From the IMG/VR virus record IMGVR_UViG_3300025873_000028, positions 1 through 29,232 of that record: DNA of 29,232 nt. The stretch is one strand, 5' to 3'. The translations under genes and the position numbers were made by a program. This document shows positions 19,610-27,689 of this stretch, one piece after another. Numbering within the stretch: position 1 is the stretch's first letter; every line of letters begins with the position of its first letter. The DNA comes from a virus. Below the pieces are notes generated by a model that was not told the origin of the DNA, ran no database searches, and saw only the letters and a list, made by a program, of their open reading frames with translations.

Positions 19610-20232
19610 GGCGTGTCACCCGCAGGTCTCGACACTACGTGAGAGGGTCTGCGAATGCGCTTGGTCAGTCCGTTGAGACCGTCAGCAGCTTCCTGGTAGA
19701 GTGCCTTCCACACGATTAGCCTGGGGTCATCCATCAAGAATGGTGCCGAAGCTATCAGCGCCCCATACAGATAACAGGCCGGATCAGCCGCGAGGATGTT
19801 GTTTGAAGTGTTTGAATCGCTAAGAGCCGTTTCGGGCTTGTAGTAAACAATCTCGCCCGAGTAACTAGAGTCTGGTGATCTATCAAATTCAAACTCACTT
19901 CCTATCGTGAAGAATTTAGGCTTGCCGCTGGTTTCCTGTCTCAGTCGATTCATCTCGTGATAATTCACATACTTCAAATTGGTCACAGGATTGGTCAGCA
20001 GTCGAAAGGTCAGGGTCTCTAACAGACCCGAGGGGAATGCTATTTGGCGAGAGTCCACAGTAATACTTGCGCGGGTTATCTGCTCTTTAATTCTGATGCC
20101 GCCCTTGTCTGTTGAGCGTTTGTGTGTCGCTTCAACAAGGGAAATGAAATCAGGTATCTCGCTGGTCAAGTCATCGCGGTCTAGGTGATTCGCGATTGAC
20201 GTTTTGAGATCAGAAAATGTGCTTAAACTCAT
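19606..20232 (-). CDS. Phage adaptor / head-tail connector protein
   Basis: This 208-residue protein reads 'TFSDLKTSIANHLDRDDLTSEIPDFISLVEATHKRST' at the start, a helical pattern typical of the adaptor (gp4/gp6-type) proteins that sit between portal and tail, followed by 'LTFRLLTNPVTNLKYVNYHEMNRLR' and 'YCYLYGALIASAPFLMDDPRLIVW' near the end ('ADPACYLYGALIASAPFL'), again common to that family. It would dock the tail to the portal ring. Overlaps both neighbours by ATGA. Confidence is good for the family. Confidence 0.75.
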   Translation of the reverse strand: MSLSTFSDLKTSIANHLDRDDLTSEIPDFISLVEATHKRSTDKGGIRIKEQITRASITVDSRQIAFPSGLLETLTFRLLTNPVTNLKYVNYHEMNRLRQETSGKPKFFTIGSEFEFDRSPDSSYSGEIVYYKPETALSDSNTSNNILAADPACYLYGALIASAPFLMDDPRLIVWKALYQEAADGLNGLTKRIRRPSHVVSRPAGDTP

Positions 20233-20582
20233 GCGTAGTGACTCGCCTGGAATTTTCTATGGTCGCGCCCTTTGGTGAGTTGCTTCCAGAGAGCTTTCGA
20301 TCTGTCCGTTTTCGAGGACATTAATTCCCTCATCACATCAACGGGTTTGACCCCCCACGTCTTCGCGGCTGAGTAACAAATCTCATTAATGATGTTGGCG
20401 GGAATCGATGCCATAAAGCAAAAGTCTTTGCCCTTGTTTTGAGCTAGATATTTTGCCTTTTTAAAAACTGGGTCTGCACTCTGAAGCGTTTGGGTCGTGA
20501 ATACATCATCCCCATTCGCGTCAGTGTGCAGCCATGTTTTTGTTGTTATGCCAGCGGCATACTCAGTGTCTAACAACTTCAC
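20229..20582 (-). CDS. Head-completion or structural protein, conserved, unknown role (117 aa)
   Basis: The product starts 'MKLLDTEYAAGITTKTWLHTDANGDDVFTTQTLQSADPVFKKAKYLAQNKGKDFCFMASIPANIINEI' and ends with Lys/Arg. The form 'G....W.H...DGD....QTQ.....L..AK..R.....K.....ASIP..V..E...' is one that I recall from several phage head-region proteins of unknown function. Its position between capsid accessory proteins and the adaptor suggests a minor head or completion protein. Coupled at both ends (ATGA). Confidence 0.6.
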   Translation of the reverse strand: MKLLDTEYAAGITTKTWLHTDANGDDVFTTQTLQSADPVFKKAKYLAQNKGKDFCFMASIPANIINEICYSAAKTWGVKPVDVMRELMSSKTDRSKALWKQLTKGRDHRKFQASHYA

Positions 20583-20899
20583 GCAGTATAGCCGGACATC
20601 ACAGCAGAGCCGGAATTGCCACCAGTGCCAGAAGCCTCTAAAACCAGATTGGCAACCGTCCCAGGGGACAGCTTAATCGGCTTGGAAAGGTTCAGGGCAA
20701 ACGAGTCATAGACCAGCCACCGCGCAACTTCCGTACTGCCTTCCTTCAAGATTAGGGTCTTGCCGGACTTCGTTGCACTATAACCACCAGACACGCTGGT
20801 GATGTAGTGGCTAATTCCACCACTAGGGGCTGCCTTGGTGGCAGTCGCAGTGGCATTATCAGCAGTCGTAACATCGACCCATGAGCTGTGATAGATCAT
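20579..20899 (-). CDS. Structural beta protein (106 aa)
   Basis: A beta-rich sequence with Gly/Ser/Thr repeats, 'HYITSVSGGYSATKSGKTLILKEGSTEVARWLVYDSFALNLSKPIKLSPGTVANLVLEASG'. It resembles decoration- or head-fibre-like domains in that it is short and rich in beta strands, but no family can be named. The ATG overlaps the previous stop as TAATG. Confidence 0.6.
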   Translation of the reverse strand: MIYHSSWVDVTTADNATATATKAAPSGGISHYITSVSGGYSATKSGKTLILKEGSTEVARWLVYDSFALNLSKPIKLSPGTVANLVLEASGTGGNSGSAVMSGYTA

Positions 20900-21264
20900 T
20901 AGCCTGGCTCCAACTCAAAAGTGATAGCCACTGCAATCGTATTGGTACTAGCGCCATCTGTTTCGATCTCGACAGCCTGGGATGACGTGAAGCTGTTTAA
21001 GGCTGTGGGGCTTGTTGAGTCAACATCTCCGGCAGCAGAGCCGGAAGCCGTGACAGTGATCAAACCGCCAGTCACCGCAGTGCCGCCGATCTTCGCCGTT
21101 AAATCAGCATCAGCAGTGGCGATGGTGCCATTGATTACAGAGTATATTTTGCGAATCTTTCCGTTAAAGCCAGGTACAAAATACTTCTGTCCTGCGGTGG
21201 AAATATCAGAAATCTGCATAGTAACAAACTTATTCTGCAAGGGGGGTACGTAAGGGTATGCCAT
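20899..21264 (-). CDS. Structural beta protein, decoration-like candidate (121 aa)
   Basis: The 121-residue protein is beta-rich and Thr/Ala/Gly-rich ('GFNGKIRKIYSVINGTIATADADLTAKIGGTAVTGGLITVTASGSAAGDVDSTS'). It is the first gene after the major capsid and its terminator, a usual place for capsid decoration proteins, and has a good GGAGAG ribosome site. Function by position only. Confidence 0.6.
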   Translation of the reverse strand: MAYPYVPPLQNKFVTMQISDISTAGQKYFVPGFNGKIRKIYSVINGTIATADADLTAKIGGTAVTGGLITVTASGSAAGDVDSTSPTALNSFTSSQAVEIETDGASTNTIAVAITFELEPG

Positions 21265-21308
21265 TTTTTCTCTCCAAGGCTAAAGAATGATGAGCCTTAT
21301 TTGGGATT

Positions 21309-21332
21309 AAAAAAGGCTCCCGAAGGAGCCTT
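21309..21332 (-). terminator. Terminator after the major capsid gene
   Basis: On the minus strand AAGGCTCC-TTCG-GGAGCCTT is followed by a T-run (A-run at 21309-21314 on the plus strand). It lies 20 bases after the capsid stop. Such partial terminators keep capsid mRNA levels above those of the downstream tail genes. Confidence 0.8.
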
Positions 21333-21352
21333 GTTTAATTTGGTGGTTAAGC

Positions 21353-22300
21353 CTAACTTACAGTCAGGTCGTTGATGATGCCGCCAGACTTCTCTTGGCC
21401 CGCATGAACAGCGTACTCGCACAAGATTTGACGACGATCTGTGTCACCAGTCTTGGCAAGCTCTTCTGTAATCATGTTGCGACCAGGAAGGAAGGCAACG
21501 CCCCAATTATCCATGTCCAGCACAAGAGCGGTACGAGACTCTTGAAATCTGTTAGGGATAATCTTCAGTTCGCCAAAGTCGGACTCATACACGTCAAATG
21601 TGGCGTGTAGAACCTTGTCTTCGGCCTTCTGCATATTGCTCCTGCCTTGTGAAAAGCTGGAAGCAACCTGTCTATTGAACGCACCAACAGACAAGACGTT
21701 GGGTGTTCCACCTTCATCGAATGCCAGCCTGAGAACATTTCTCAGTTGGTCTTCGGTGAATGCCCTGGCTGTTCCATCAGTGTGCGCGTCTGAGCCATCG
21801 CCTGTTGCGGCGGTAGCGTTTGAAGCGTCATTGATGTTGGTGAAAATCCATGTAGGCACACCAGCAGTTTGTCTAGCAGTTGAATCGTTGCCAGCAACCT
21901 GGGCCTTGTTGTCAAGAATTGATTTCTCAACATCGCGCTTCAGTTCCTTGCCCTTCTTCATCATCTGATAGTCCATCTCGTCAGATCGACCCGCTGCTTT
22001 TACTGCACGAGCGGTGCCGGTCACACGAGCGACCTTGTCAGAGATTTGGGTGTAGTTGAAGAGTCTGGAAGTTGCTCCCCCAGCGTCAGTGGTCGCCTCG
22101 TCGCCTTCTATAACTGCGTTAGCAGCAGCGGCTGCGAGTGAATCGGTCTGCCACTCATGCTTGGTGGAGGTTGCTTCCATGTGTCGTGCGGAAGATAAAA
22201 ACGGCACATCGACAGGGGACACGTTGTAGATCACATCGCTGAGGTCTTCGCGGACCCCGACCATGTCGTTTGTCGCAAATGTGTTGGTAGGTTGAGCCAT
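21353..22300 (-). CDS. Major capsid protein, SU10 type (HK97 fold)
   Basis: The 315-residue protein begins 'MAQPTNTFATNDMVGVREDLSDVIYNVSPVDVPFLSSARHMEATSTKHEWQTDSLAA', the start of the SU10 (DUF5309) major capsid family. 'DKVARVTGTARAVKAAGRSDEMDYQMMKKGKELKRDVE' forms the HK97 spine region. It builds the icosahedral shell by polymerising on the scaffold. The strong AAGGAG site lies inside the scaffold gene's end, and its ATG overlaps that stop as TAATG. The length is typical. Confidence 0.92.
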   Translation of the reverse strand: MAQPTNTFATNDMVGVREDLSDVIYNVSPVDVPFLSSARHMEATSTKHEWQTDSLAAAAANAVIEGDEATTDAGGATSRLFNYTQISDKVARVTGTARAVKAAGRSDEMDYQMMKKGKELKRDVEKSILDNKAQVAGNDSTARQTAGVPTWIFTNINDASNATAATGDGSDAHTDGTARAFTEDQLRNVLRLAFDEGGTPNVLSVGAFNRQVASSFSQGRSNMQKAEDKVLHATFDVYESDFGELKIIPNRFQESRTALVLDMDNWGVAFLPGRNMITEELAKTGDTDRRQILCEYAVHAGQEKSGGIINDLTVS

Positions 22301-23385
22301 TAGGAATTACTCCTTCGTAATTTCAGTAAAGCAACGCCAGCGTCTTCCGCTGCCCGACTGTTCGGGTTAGCGTTAATGACGTTAATCAGGTCTTGCTTTT
22401 GTGTTTGGTTGGTTTCGGATTTGTGCGTAGTCCCAGAACGTAAAGTTTTGGGAACCATCTTTAATTTCTTTTGGGCCGGGGCCACCTTGTTGTTCATTTG
22501 ATCGAACAGCATTGCTTTCCGGGCCATTACTACCTGTCTGTGGTCGTATGCTTTGGCGACTTCTTCTGGTGAGAATCCTTGGGTTATAAGGTACTCGCCA
22601 ACCGCAGCCTGTTCTGTTTTGGCTACTTCTGCATCTGCCCACTCGGGTAGTTTTTCTAAAAGTGATTCGTGTTCTGAAGTCAGGTTTTGGGACATGGTGT
22701 TGTCCGATTCCCGCTTCACCTTCTGAGAATATTGCTGATAAGAGGTGGCGATCTCTCGCACCTCGACATCCACCGCCGCTTTACGGTTTGCAAATTCTTG
22801 TTGTCTTGCAGACCATTCGGCAGGGTCATCGACCCGCAATTTTTCCCAGTCAACTCTTCCAGCGTCTGTATCGATCTTCGTCTTTTGTCTTTGAAGAACG
22901 CCAGCCGCGACCTGGAAGGCTGTCTCTAACTCTTGCTGCTTGTTGGCTAACGCTTGGTATTGCGCTTTTGCCTTTTCCTTAGCATCATCCAAACGCTTCT
23001 CGGCGGCTTGTGTGAGTTGGTATGACTTCACGACATCGCTGAATTTCGCGCTAGACGATTCCCCGTCTACTTTTACATCGATCTCTAGCGAGTTGAACCA
23101 CTCGGGGTCGAAGTCGCTGGACTCGATTAACTGCCGAACCGTTGAGATGGTTTCTCTCTCAAGCTCTGGCGGTGCCTCTTCAGGTAAGTCTGGTGAGGCT
23201 TCTTCTGAGGTTTCTGTCGGTACTTCTTTTGTTACTTCTTTGGGTGCTTCTTCTGAGACTTCTTCGGGGGCCTCTTTGGGCGATTCTTTAACTTCGCCGT
23301 GAAAACCGGAACCAAATGCCTCTTGTGCAATTTCTGACATGCTTCTTTCGGGTTGAGCCTCTGGTGTTGAGGTTTCTTCTGCCAT
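22300..23385 (-). CDS. Scaffolding protein
   Basis: This 361-residue protein precedes the major capsid gene, with an acidic Pro/Glu/Thr/Ser-rich section (about residues 30-85: repeated EAPEEVSEE-type units) and a long charged helical part ('DAKEKAKAQYQALANKQQELETAFQVAAG'). Both are typical of phage scaffolds, which are disordered, acidic and lost on maturation. ATG 23385 is chosen because it has GGAG eight bases upstream; an earlier ATG at 23397 would lie against the T-run of the terminator. It also includes 'AAVDVEVREIATSYQQYSQKVKRES', coiled coil. Confidence 0.8.
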   Translation of the reverse strand: MAEETSTPEAQPERSMSEIAQEAFGSGFHGEVKESPKEAPEEVSEEAPKEVTKEVPTETSEEASPDLPEEAPPELERETISTVRQLIESSDFDPEWFNSLEIDVKVDGESSSAKFSDVVKSYQLTQAAEKRLDDAKEKAKAQYQALANKQQELETAFQVAAGVLQRQKTKIDTDAGRVDWEKLRVDDPAEWSARQQEFANRKAAVDVEVREIATSYQQYSQKVKRESDNTMSQNLTSEHESLLEKLPEWADAEVAKTEQAAVGEYLITQGFSPEEVAKAYDHRQVVMARKAMLFDQMNNKVAPAQKKLKMVPKTLRSGTTHKSETNQTQKQDLINVINANPNSRAAEDAGVALLKLRRSNS

Positions 23386-23397
23386 TTTGCTCTCCAT

Positions 23398-23421
23398 AAA
23401 AAAAGACCCCGAAGGGTCTTT
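23398..23421 (-). terminator. Terminator-like hairpin before the scaffold gene
   Basis: On the minus strand AAAGACCC-TTCG-GGGTCTTT is followed by T7 (A-run 23398-23404). The ribosome site of the scaffold gene follows immediately. No promoter is visible between it and the scaffold gene, so it is probably leaky or an mRNA-processing/stabilising hairpin. Confidence 0.75.
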
Positions 23422-23439
23422 GTTATTTAACGAATCGTA

Positions 23440-23709
23440 TTATTTGAAATACTTTTTGTTCCCCAGTTTCGAGCTGGCCGTTTCACCGGCTGAAACATAT
23501 CGGATAAAATCCTTCTTCATGCTCTGTTGTGCATCACATAAAGCCTTGATCTCAGTCAGCCTTTCCGTGTCGGAAATCTTCGCTTCCCTGAACTCCTTAA
23601 ATAAATTCCGGTCTGCTGATTCCCACCATTGAGTTAAGGTCTCATTTTCCAAAAGCGTCTTAGCCTTTGCCCCTAAATCAATCGCCCTCCTGCTTTTATC
23701 CTCGGTCAT
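23440..23709 (-). CDS. Small head-region protein (89 aa), conserved unknown
   Basis: The product is short, charged and helical: 'DLGAKAKTLLENETLTQWWESADRNLFKEFREAKISDTERLTEIKALCDAQQSMKKDF'. Small proteins with this 'A..LL.......A......W....D...R......................' helical pattern occur just upstream of the scaffold gene in many short-tailed phages, where they may help portal or scaffold assembly. AGGAGGATAA precedes ATG 23709. Function inferred from place. Confidence 0.65.
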   Translation of the reverse strand: MTEDKSRRAIDLGAKAKTLLENETLTQWWESADRNLFKEFREAKISDTERLTEIKALCDAQQSMKKDFIRYVSAGETASSKLGNKKYFK

Positions 23710-23749
23710 TTATCCTCCTAGATATTGGTCTTGTGGTGCTGGCTTGTGG

Positions 23750-23755
23750 TAAAAT
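23750..23755 (+). promoter_or_regulatory. Extended -10 promoter candidate for the plus-strand gene
   Basis: TGGTAAAAT at 23747-23755 has the TGn extension before TAAAAT. A weak -35-like TTGGTC lies 19 bases further upstream. It is followed at 23764-23769 by the AGGAGA site and ATG 23777 of an opposite-strand gene. Confidence 0.4.
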
Positions 23756-23776
23756 CAAGCTCTTAGGAGAGTCGCC

Positions 23777-23986
23777 ATGCGCCAATATTTCCCCATGATA
23801 AACACTGAAGTTAGCATTCCAGAGGATATGTTCGATGCGCTGTTCATGCTGGAAGTGAGCCGATCAATGACGGGCCTGAAAAACATCTCGCACAAGGAAG
23901 TTATAGACTTTCTGTCATCGGAAATAGATGGCTTCTCGCCAGAATCTTTCGATCCCAACTTTCTCCTTAAAGCCTCAAATTTTTGA
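23777..23986 (+). CDS. Lone plus-strand gene inside the head module (moron candidate, 69 aa)
   Basis: The 69-residue product, 'MRQYFPMINTEVSIPEDMFDALFMLEVSRSMTGLKNISHKEVIDFLSSEIDGFSPESF', reads as a real, mostly helical protein. It is on the strand opposite to all its neighbours. AGGAGAG with 6-base spacing precedes the ATG, and an extended -10 promoter lies about 22 bases upstream of the gene. Its last 20 bases overlap the 3' end of the polyvalent-domain gene tail to tail. A self-standing gene inserted among late genes is what is called a moron; such genes often change the lysogen's phenotype or block competing phages. No family is recognised, so the function is open. Confidence 0.65.
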   Translation: MRQYFPMINTEVSIPEDMFDALFMLEVSRSMTGLKNISHKEVIDFLSSEIDGFSPESFDPNFLLKASNF

Positions 23987-25514
23987 GTATTTGCTCGGTT
24001 ATTGTCCCGGTGTAGGGCTTCATCTGGAGCGCCCTGACATCTCTTGCGCTGGGAACCGCAGCATCCGTCATCCCCCTATACCTTGCCAATTCCGGGAGTA
24101 GCTCGAATGCCCCGACCTGCTCTTTCAGAACGCCCAAACCAGCACCTGGAAGTCCTGCCGCATAGGTTGGGTGACCGGACCTCTCAATTATTTGTGGCGC
24201 GGGGTTAACAACACCAATATTTTGCAACCCTGCTACGGGGGCATCAAGTTGGTTTGGGTCCGAAACAACAAGCCGAGCCTCGGTGAGAGAGAGGCTCCCC
24301 TTGTCCCTATACCCTCTATCCAATATTTGCTGAATGACCTTGCGTTGATCTCCTGATAGTTCAGATAGTTGAGCCACTGAATCTGGGCTATCTAACCCAT
24401 TGAACTCGGGCGATGTTATCGTCACCTTTTTTGCTTTACCTGTGACGGCATCTTTTTTCCATACAGTTCGACCAACGCTCCTTATTATTCTATTGGCTTC
24501 TTTAATATCGCTGGATGACATATTCGCCCTGGCGTAATTGAGCATAGCCTCAGTGGTCATTGTTGAGTAATCCCCGCCAGATGGTGTCATTCTCCAGGGA
24601 AGGAATAACGGGGACTGCCCCGTATCTTTGCTTATTTTTTGTGCTGCGGCTTGCATCTGCCTGACCACCCTTGGGTCTGATGCCCACACCTGTCCCTCAT
24701 TCATAGTGTCAAACATATAGTCTTGACCTCCCCGCAGGTTTACAGGCGAGTCAAACTGGGTGTTATTTATACCCGTCAAAGACCCGCCAGCGGCGGTTCT
24801 GTCAGACATAGTCGTTATAAATGGCCGCCCCTCTAGGTCAACTATACTGACCCCAGGCGCATCTATGTTCCTTGACTCGTAAGACGGGGTAAGCGCAGAA
24901 ACCCTTTCGGACTCTGCTGGGGTAACCATCCCTTGGGGCTTGTTGATTCTTTCAGAGAACCTTATGTCCGCACCCGAGAAACGGTGTGGCGAACCATGCC
25001 AAGCATCAATGTTCCGCTTGATCTGGGGAAGTACGGCAGCTATCGCTGGGGAGACCGAGAGTGCGCCCCCGGCAGCACCAGCACCAGTGAGCGAGGCGTT
25101 AAACCAGGTTCTGGATTCAGGATCAGTGAAGTACATCTCCGCGTCAGCAACAAGGCCGGTTAGGTCGCCCAACCCGTTAAATCCCATCGTCAGGAACGCA
25201 GCTTTCTGAGCTGTCGTAAGCCCCTCGGTTATCATATCCACAAAGCCCTTGACCTCTTGGAACTTGTTATCGAGGACAACTTTGAGGTATGCGGGGGAGG
25301 CGAGTGTGTTTTCGGCCATGAATCGCAGGTGCGGCTCTACCGACTTGGCCGCGCCAACGGCTATGTCCTTGGCAGATTCGGCTCTGCCCGCCCACTTCTC
25401 CCTGCTGGCGTTTTGTCGGTCCACGCTGGCCTGGATTCCCGCAACCGAGGCGGGTTGATTCAGTCTGATTGAGCCAAGACCCCTGACCCTGACTAGGACC
25501 GAGTTATCGGCCAC
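23967..25514 (-). CDS. Polyvalent-type virion protein with ART-like 'AWHGSPH' motif
   Basis: The 515-residue protein has an N-terminal helical/Ala part (1-155) with a hydrophobic stretch, then 'DAWHGSPHRFSGADIRFSERI' near residue 172. This is the start of the domain found in many phage polyvalent proteins, often annotated as ADP-ribosyltransferase-like. The following 'SIVDLEGRPFITTMSDRTAAGGSLTGINNTQFDSPVNLRGGQDYMFDTMNEGQVWASD...LFLPWRMTPSGGDYSTMTTEAML' is a further widely shared polyvalent-protein region. It is encoded between portal and scaffold and its ATG is 10 bases inside the portal gene's end. It could be ejected with DNA to modify host targets. The ART core (three motifs) is not clearly complete, so activity is uncertain. 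Confidence 0.6.
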   Translation of the reverse strand: MADNSVLVRVRGLGSIRLNQPASVAGIQASVDRQNASREKWAGRAESAKDIAVGAAKSVEPHLRFMAENTLASPAYLKVVLDNKFQEVKGFVDMITEGLTTAQKAAFLTMGFNGLGDLTGLVADAEMYFTDPESRTWFNASLTGAGAAGGALSVSPAIAAVLPQIKRNIDAWHGSPHRFSGADIRFSERINKPQGMVTPAESERVSALTPSYESRNIDAPGVSIVDLEGRPFITTMSDRTAAGGSLTGINNTQFDSPVNLRGGQDYMFDTMNEGQVWASDPRVVRQMQAAAQKISKDTGQSPLFLPWRMTPSGGDYSTMTTEAMLNYARANMSSSDIKEANRIIRSVGRTVWKKDAVTGKAKKVTITSPEFNGLDSPDSVAQLSELSGDQRKVIQQILDRGYRDKGSLSLTEARLVVSDPNQLDAPVAGLQNIGVVNPAPQIIERSGHPTYAAGLPGAGLGVLKEQVGAFELLPELARYRGMTDAAVPSARDVRALQMKPYTGTITEQILKNLRL

Positions 25515-27561
25515 CGACTAATGCGCCCGTCATCGGATCATAGTCAAACACCTGGGCATCTGGAATGTCCGTTTTGTATTTCAATTCCATTTCGGTCAGG
25601 TCGTTCCTCATGCTCTCAAGCTCCAACATCACATCATCAGAATGTCGTTCATCGGTCTTCTGGATTTTGAGCATTTCCCGCTCGTGCTGTAATGCGGTTT
25701 TATTCAACTTGTCCTCGTAGGCCCTAAGTTCCTGCTCTTTTTGACCTAACAGTTGAGCCTGTTGCTGGATTTGCATTTGCTCTTGTGAGGACGGTGGTGC
25801 TTGCGTATCACCTGGGTTGGTGAAGAACATCTCGGGGTCTTTCAGGTTTGCGTTCCTGACTATCTCTGCTGCGGTGTTAAACACGTTCATTGGGCTTACG
25901 GTTAGGTTCATGCCCCCGGCGGCTATCATTGATGTCTGTAGGTCTTTAATTGCGCTCAAATGGATCAAATTCGACTCTCTTGAGCCTATCCCCAGGCCGA
26001 TATTTACGGTCACATCGGGGCGATTTCGCCATGATGCGGGGTCTACATCGACCCATTCACCGCGTAATTTCGCCACTTCTACCCTGTCCTGGTGCTTCCT
26101 CAACAGCTCGTGGATATGTAAAAACAGCGACTTAATGCCTGTTTCTGCGAATATCCGCGCAATTAGCTCGATCTTGCCTTTTGCCATGTCCATCGAGGCG
26201 CTCAGTACGCTCGTTTGGATGTGTTTCAATTGATCTGGCGAGAGTGCGTCAGAGTCTGATTGAACGCCCGTTCTGTCCCTTTTTACGTTGTCCCAGTATT
26301 CAAGCATCGGGAAAGCTGCCGCAGCGGTGAAAGGTGTGGTCATTGGGGCGTATGCCTCACTGACTGGTCGGTCAAATACGGTCACAGAGCCTATTTCGGT
26401 GGATAGAAGATCATCCATCGTAGTCTCGCCAATCGCCTGTTCGTATACCGCGTGTCCTGGGTTATTTGTTTGGTAGAGGTTGTCCAGTATCTGCCTGGTC
26501 AGAGTGGTATTGACCTTCTGGATGTCCATCACCAATTCAGCAGGACAGGTGCCAAAATGCTTGTGTGGTAGCGGTTTTGACGATAAAACGTGGAAAGGCT
26601 GCCTATCAGCCGGATCGTTGGACAAAAGCACACTATTTGAGGTGAATATCTGCCTTAATTCCGACCTGCCATCGCCCTCTAAATCGATGTATATGTACGC
26701 CTCTCGGACCTTAACTTCTTCCTGGGACTTGTCAGGCCGCCCAGTTCTCTCTTCATCCAGGCCCCTTCTAGCGATTAATTCCTCGGAATCCCAATTTCTG
26801 CCCTCTGCTGGTAGGCCAGAGACCACATCATTCTCGAAACCCATCTCTAGCAGCTCAGAACGCTTGATATTGCGCTCTTGACCGACCATTCTGGCTTTAG
26901 AGGGGTTCACTTTGGTGGCGTCAGATGAGATTCTGTACTCTTCTGGGGGGACGTTTTCGACCCTTATGGCCCGTCTTTTGGTGGTCCTTTTGAACCGAAT
27001 GTCGTGCAAAGTGATCTTTGCGATCTGGTTGTTGATGACCGTCTCACCGAAATGCTCATCTCGTTCAACGGCTTCTAGCTCTTCATCTTCTAAGAGCTTG
27101 AAAACCTCTGGCTCGGTGAGATTTGTGTAAGATTCTTCGGTGATTACCTCGGAATCATCCCACCACGCCTTGACTATGCCGTTTTTCTGGACTAAAGCGT
27201 CAAAAAACCAGTGGTGAAGGGTCAAAAAGCTGTCTTCGTTCTTCTTAAAGAAGACATGAGAGATGTAATCAGTCTCTTGAGCCGCCAATGGCTCATCCTC
27301 GGGTCCGGTTGCGTCGAAAGACACCAAATTATCTTTGGTAGCGAACAACCGCAGCAGTGATGGCATAATTCCATCGACCACATCCGAAACGTCCGAGCTT
27401 ACTACCTGGGACTTGCCCTCGACCTCATTCCCCAGGGGTTCAGAGTTGTAATAACGCCACGCGTTAGCACGTTCAATAGAAATCTGGCCGTCAGATGAAC
27501 CCATAGCCGATTCAAATTCCTGGTCCACCATTGAGAGGATTTCGCGGTCACTCAGTTTCAT
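25504..27561 (-). CDS. Portal protein
   Basis: The 685-residue product matches the large portal proteins of short-tailed phages: 'ERANAWRYYNSEPLGNEVEGKSQVVSSDVSDVVDGIMPSLLRLFATKDNLVSFDATGPED', then 'YISHVFFKKNEDSFLTLHHWFFDALVQKNGIVKAWWDDSE'. 'VPPEEYRISSDATK' and 'DIQKVNTTLTRQILDNLYQTNNP' are also typical. Twelve copies form the DNA entry ring at one head vertex. The C-terminal part (about 600-665) is a Gln/Glu-rich coiled coil (barrel-like). ATG 27561 overlaps the 42-residue gene's stop as TAATG. Length is within the family range. Confidence 0.9.
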   Translation of the reverse strand: MKLSDREILSMVDQEFESAMGSSDGQISIERANAWRYYNSEPLGNEVEGKSQVVSSDVSDVVDGIMPSLLRLFATKDNLVSFDATGPEDEPLAAQETDYISHVFFKKNEDSFLTLHHWFFDALVQKNGIVKAWWDDSEVITEESYTNLTEPEVFKLLEDEELEAVERDEHFGETVINNQIAKITLHDIRFKRTTKRRAIRVENVPPEEYRISSDATKVNPSKARMVGQERNIKRSELLEMGFENDVVSGLPAEGRNWDSEELIARRGLDEERTGRPDKSQEEVKVREAYIYIDLEGDGRSELRQIFTSNSVLLSNDPADRQPFHVLSSKPLPHKHFGTCPAELVMDIQKVNTTLTRQILDNLYQTNNPGHAVYEQAIGETTMDDLLSTEIGSVTVFDRPVSEAYAPMTTPFTAAAAFPMLEYWDNVKRDRTGVQSDSDALSPDQLKHIQTSVLSASMDMAKGKIELIARIFAETGIKSLFLHIHELLRKHQDRVEVAKLRGEWVDVDPASWRNRPDVTVNIGLGIGSRESNLIHLSAIKDLQTSMIAAGGMNLTVSPMNVFNTAAEIVRNANLKDPEMFFTNPGDTQAPPSSQEQMQIQQQAQLLGQKEQELRAYEDKLNKTALQHEREMLKIQKTDERHSDDVMLELESMRNDLTEMELKYKTDIPDAQVFDYDPMTGALVGGR

Positions 27562-27689
27562 TAATGTTTCGTTCCCTTGGGGGTTTTGGTCAGTTTCTGT
27601 ACCACCTGGGCGGTCTCAGCTAAAAGACTCTCAACTGCGTCAAGCCTGTCCTGTAAATCTTTGATTTCCTGCTCGTGTTTTATGCTCAT
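27561..27689 (-). CDS. Tiny coiled-coil protein between terminase module and portal (42 aa)
   Basis: Hand translation gives 42 residues beginning MSIKHEQEIKDLQDRLDAVE, with a heptad pattern up to about residue 32 and a basic tail. ATG 27689 overlaps the upstream stop as ATGA, and its stop overlaps the portal ATG as TAATG; this exact fit is the evidence. It may be a small assembly chaperone. Unknown family. Confidence 0.6.
   Translation of the reverse strand: MSIKHEQEIKDLQDRLDAVESLLAETAQVVQKLTKTPKGTKH

Noticed and set aside
23755-23958. 67-codon minus-strand frame
   Set aside because: It is antisense to the plus-strand 69-residue gene, which has a better ribosome site, promoter and protein-like content.
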